From an uncultured Demequina sp. (GTDB taxonomy: Bacteria; Actinomycetota; Actinomycetes; Actinomycetales; Demequinaceae), in assembly GCA_937925595.1 (NCBI GenBank), contig CALALQ010000282.1:1-26905 (forward strand): a stretch of DNA of 26,905 nt. The letters are read 5' to 3'. Shown here one piece after another: positions 24,770 to 26,905 of the stretch. The notes beneath the pieces were generated by a model, which worked only from the letters and a program-made list of their open reading frames with translations, was not told where the DNA came from and did no database searches. Position 1 is the first letter of the stretch; each line of letters begins with the position of its first letter. The position numbers were made by a program, and so were the translations under genes.

Positions 24770-25447
24770 ATGCGCTGCGACGTTGTGCGATTTGTCTCTT
24801 TCGAGGACCTGGGCACGTGGGAGGCAGAGATACGTGCGCACGGTTACGACGTGCGCTACCTCGACGCGGGGGTTGACGATGTCTCGCCGCTTGCGGACGC
24901 CGATCTGGGCATCGTGCTCGGCGCTCCCATTGATGCCGACGACGTCGAGCACTACCCGTACCTCGCCGACGTCACCGACGCGCTGCTCTCGCGGCTCAGC
25001 GCGGACCGGCCCACACTCGCGATCTGCCTTGGAATGCAGCTCATGTCGCTGGCTCTGGGCGGCGAGCTCACGCGCGGGAACAGAGAGGTGGGTTGGGCGC
25101 CGGTTCGCCTCCTGCCCGACGCTGGGCAGACGGCGCTTCGCCACCTCGCCGGAGCGCCGGTGCTGCATTGGCATCAGGACGTCGCGACCATCCCCGATGG
25201 CGCCAGCCTGCTGGCGACCACCGAGCTGAACCCGAATCAGGCGTTCTCCTTCGGCAGGTCGCTCGCGTTCCAGTTTCACCCGGAGGCAGACCCCGAGGCG
25301 ATCGAGCGGTGGCTCATCGGCCACGCCGGTGACCTGTCGCGATGGGACTTCGACATCAACGATCTGCGCTGGCAGACCCGAGAATCGGCGGACGCCGCGA
25401 CGATTGCTGGCATTGGGCTCATCCGCGAGTACCTGCGCTCGCTCTAG
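24770..25447 (+). CDS. class I glutamine amidotransferase domain protein
   Basis: This 225-residue protein has a triad-type glutaminase domain: the nucleophile C86 in LAICLGMQLM and the His/Glu pair H170 and E172 in FQFHPEAD. GIVLGAPI (47-54) is the oxyanion region. It is a stand-alone domain, like the GuaA N-terminal half or the family hydrolysing gamma-glutamyl compounds; the physiological substrate is unknown. The C-terminal 45 residues (GDLSRWDFDINDLR...) are an extension beyond the core. The start is fixed by TAGGCT 6 nt upstream. Nothing in the window provides a synthetase partner beyond guaB. Confidence 0.85.
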   Translation: MRCDVVRFVSFEDLGTWEAEIRAHGYDVRYLDAGVDDVSPLADADLGIVLGAPIDADDVEHYPYLADVTDALLSRLSADRPTLAICLGMQLMSLALGGELTRGNREVGWAPVRLLPDAGQTALRHLAGAPVLHWHQDVATIPDGASLLATTELNPNQAFSFGRSLAFQFHPEADPEAIERWLIGHAGDLSRWDFDINDLRWQTRESADAATIAGIGLIREYLRSL

Positions 25448-25514
25448 AAAAGTTCTCACAATGCCCCTGTGGCGGCCGTGCGGGAGAATTCACGACACTG
25501 TTTCGTCGCGGATC

Positions 25515-25542
25515 TTGCGGTGAAACCGCGTCTCGTTAGCGT
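25515..25542 (+). promoter_or_regulatory. candidate promoter of the formate/nitrite channel gene
   Basis: TTGCGG (25515-25520) and TAGCGT (25537-25542) are separated by 16 nt; a start near 25549 would give a 40-nt leader holding AAGGAG. A small GCGGT/ACCGC hairpin (25517-25529) overlaps the -35. The 25448-25588 gap holds nothing else. Confidence 0.35.
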
Positions 25543-25588
25543 CGAAAGCGCCAACACACGCTGGCTTCACCCTCAAGGAGTCCCCGCC

Positions 25589-26464
25589 ATGACCTACGTC
25601 AAGCCGCCGGAACTCGCCGCGTCGCTCATCGACATCGGCGAGTCGAAGGTGCACATGTCTACTCGCGACACCCTCATTCGCGCCTACATGGGTGGAGCGC
25701 TGCTCACCCTCGCCGCGGCCTTCGCCGTGAAGATGGCCGTCGACACCGGCCTTCCCATCGTGGGCGCCATCCTGTTCCCCATCGGCTTCTGCCTGCTCTA
25801 CTTGCTCGGCTACGACCTGCTCACCGGAGTGTTCGTCCTCGGGCCGCTCGCGTGGATCGCGAAGCGACCCGGCGTCACCGGCAAGACGGTGCTGCGCAAC
25901 TGGGGCCTTGTCTTCGTGGGGAACTTCGCGGGCGCGCTCACGGTGGCGCTGCTCGTCACGATCTTCATCACGTATGGCTTCTCGACAACGATCGAGGATG
26001 CGGCCAATCAGTTCTCGGTCTATGGCCAGAAACTCGCAGACATCGGATCTGACCGCACCCTGGGCTACGCCGACCATGGGGCCGGTGGCTGGCTCGCCGT
26101 CTTCACTCGCGGCATGCTGTGCAACTGGATGGTCTCCACCGCCGTCGTCGGAGCCTTCCTCGCCAAGGATGTGATGGGCAAGATCTTCGTGATGTGGCTG
26201 CCCATCATGCTGTTCTTCTCGATGGGATTCGAGCACTCCGTGGTCAACATGTTCCTGTTCCCCGTGGGCATCATGCTCGGCGCGGACTTCACCATCGTCG
26301 ACTACTTCGCGTGGAACGAGCTGCCAACGGTACTCGGCAACCTCGTTGGCGGACTGACCTTCACGGGCGCGGCGATCTACCTCACGCACTACCGCACTGC
26401 TCCCAAGCGCAGGCCGGCCGACCTCAGCCTCGAGGCCGACCTGCGGGTGCCCGCCAACTCCTAG
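25589..26464 (+). CDS. formate/nitrite transporter (FNT) family channel
   Basis: FNT proteins form pentameric channels for formate, nitrite or related small anions. The 291-residue product has six hydrophobic segments. Typical stretches are the N-terminal KVHMSTRDTLIRAYMGGALL, LRNWGLVFVGNFAGAL, RGMLCNWMVSTAV, GKIFVMWLPIMLFFSMGFEHSVVNM with the central channel His, and NLVGGLTFTGAAIYLTHY. In the second segment the usual ELFTGN-like motif is GYDLLTGVF, so the selectivity-loop region deviates from characterised FocA and NirC. The ATG at 25589 has AAGGAG 8 nt upstream. Phosphoketolase, an acetyl-phosphate-forming enzyme, is encoded convergently, but a functional link is only suggestive. Confidence 0.9.
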   Translation: MTYVKPPELAASLIDIGESKVHMSTRDTLIRAYMGGALLTLAAAFAVKMAVDTGLPIVGAILFPIGFCLLYLLGYDLLTGVFVLGPLAWIAKRPGVTGKTVLRNWGLVFVGNFAGALTVALLVTIFITYGFSTTIEDAANQFSVYGQKLADIGSDRTLGYADHGAGGWLAVFTRGMLCNWMVSTAVVGAFLAKDVMGKIFVMWLPIMLFFSMGFEHSVVNMFLFPVGIMLGADFTIVDYFAWNELPTVLGNLVGGLTFTGAAIYLTHYRTAPKRRPADLSLEADLRVPANS

Positions 26465-26476
26465 CGGTCACCCACC

Positions 26477-26587
26477 GCGGCCCTCCTCCACACATTTCGC
26501 GTCCTGATCCGCCAGGTGCCAGGCGTCCTCCCTGGTAAGCGCGATGGCCTCCCCAGCGTCCGGCCAAATTGTGTGGAGGAGGGCCGC
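26477..26587. terminator. long inverted repeat between the FNT and phosphoketolase genes (probable bidirectional terminator)
   Basis: Perfect 18-bp arms 26477-26494 and 26570-26587 (core CCCTCCTCCACACA) continue with TTT/AAA on the inner side after a one-base shift. The 75-bp middle holds a smaller CCAGG/CCTGG stem. It lies between converging genes. There is no long T-tract, so intrinsic termination is not certain, and a repeat-element origin is possible since the length (111 bp) resembles copies A and C. Confidence 0.65.
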
Positions 26588-26601
26588 TTTGCGCGTTCCA
26601 G

Positions 26602-26905
26602 CTACTCGTTGTCACCACCGGTCGCCGCGACGGCCGACACCTGTGCACCGCCCGCTTCCACAGCGTCGGGCCATACCCAGTTCTCCACCTCAGGGATGTC
26701 GATGCCGTTCTCTCGCGCGTAGCGACGGGCGCTGAGGCGGGCGTCGAACATGCGCTGGCGCAGCGACGCGGCCCGCGAACCCAACCCAGGGACGCGATCG
26801 ATGACGTCGATCACCAGGTGATAGCGATCGATGTCGTTGAGCATCGCCATGTCGAACGGCGTGGTGGTGGTGCCCTCCTCCTTGTAGCCGCGCACGTGCA
26901 GGTTG
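26602..26905 (-). CDS. xfp: phosphoketolase, C-terminal part (5' end outside window)
   Basis: Phosphoketolase splits xylulose-5-phosphate (and often fructose-6-phosphate) with phosphate into acetyl-phosphate and an aldose phosphate, using thiamine diphosphate. About 100 C-terminal residues are present. HVRGYKEEGTTTTPFDMAML, followed by ND.DRYHLVIDVIDRVPGL, is the signature of the family's last domain, and the end PEVENWVWPD is also typical. The extra tail after it is Ala/Gly-rich. The catalytic domains lie to the right of the window. Confidence 0.93.
   Translation of the reverse strand, partial: NLHVRGYKEEGTTTTPFDMAMLNDIDRYHLVIDVIDRVPGLGSRAASLRQRMFDARLSARRYARENGIDIPEVENWVWPDAVEAGGAQVSAVAATGGDNE

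Overview
The window is a 26.9 kb piece of a high-GC actinobacterial chromosome. WhiB3-type and GuaB3-type genes, frequent GTG starts, -10 boxes placed 6-7 nt before start codons (leaderless mRNAs), and the gene order glmM / coaA-glmS / alr-tsaE-tsaB-rimI-tsaD / groES / whiB3 / guaB / guaB3 all point to Actinomycetota. The same backbone order is known from Mycobacterium (glmM, glmS, alr to tsaD, groES-groEL1, whiB3, guaB2, guaB3). A Micrococcales-type organism is my inference; the sequence does not prove it.

Layout. (1) 1-1963: the 3' end of glmM, a coupled DedA membrane protein and a methyltransferase. (2) 1964-3179: a visibly AT-richer patch with a small secreted protein and a lipoprotein, probably acquired. 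(3) 3188-11830: coaA facing away from glmS, then a tightly packed run acpS-alr-tsaE-tsaB-rimI-tsaD-GH3. It supplies UDP-GlcNAc precursor, the 4'-phosphopantetheine acyl-carrier activation enzyme, D-Ala, the tRNA t6A machinery and a NagZ-like glycosidase. Most junctions are 4-nt overlaps; the rimI/tsaD junction is the exception and holds a palindromic repeat element. (4) 11847-14451: a LysE-family exporter, a convergent THUMP-like methyltransferase, groES under a CIRCE operator but without groEL, a strong bidirectional terminator, and whiB3. (5) 14655-20772: guaB, a striking six-copy 42-bp-phased inverted repeat array, then (leftward) an amino-acid dehydrogenase, an exonuclease and a fused cyclase, and rightward guaB3. 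(6) 20805-25447: an RHH/HicB-like regulator with an elaborate operator, a DUF4097 beta-repeat protein, an ABC-F ATPase carrying an in-frame palindromic element, and a methyltransferase and amidotransferase expressed from overlapping divergent promoters. (7) 25589-26905: a formate/nitrite-type channel and, convergent to it, the 3' end of phosphoketolase, with a long inverted repeat between them.

Most genes are housekeeping. The unusual content lies in non-coding and repeat structure: the phased array at 16183-16445, a dispersed palindromic element family (9076-9184 and 22467-22550, with a looser relative at 19468-19573), the half-site array and leaderless promoter of the RHH gene (20805-20865), and consistent leaderless promoter geometry. 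No rRNA, tRNA, CRISPR array or insertion sequence was recognised.
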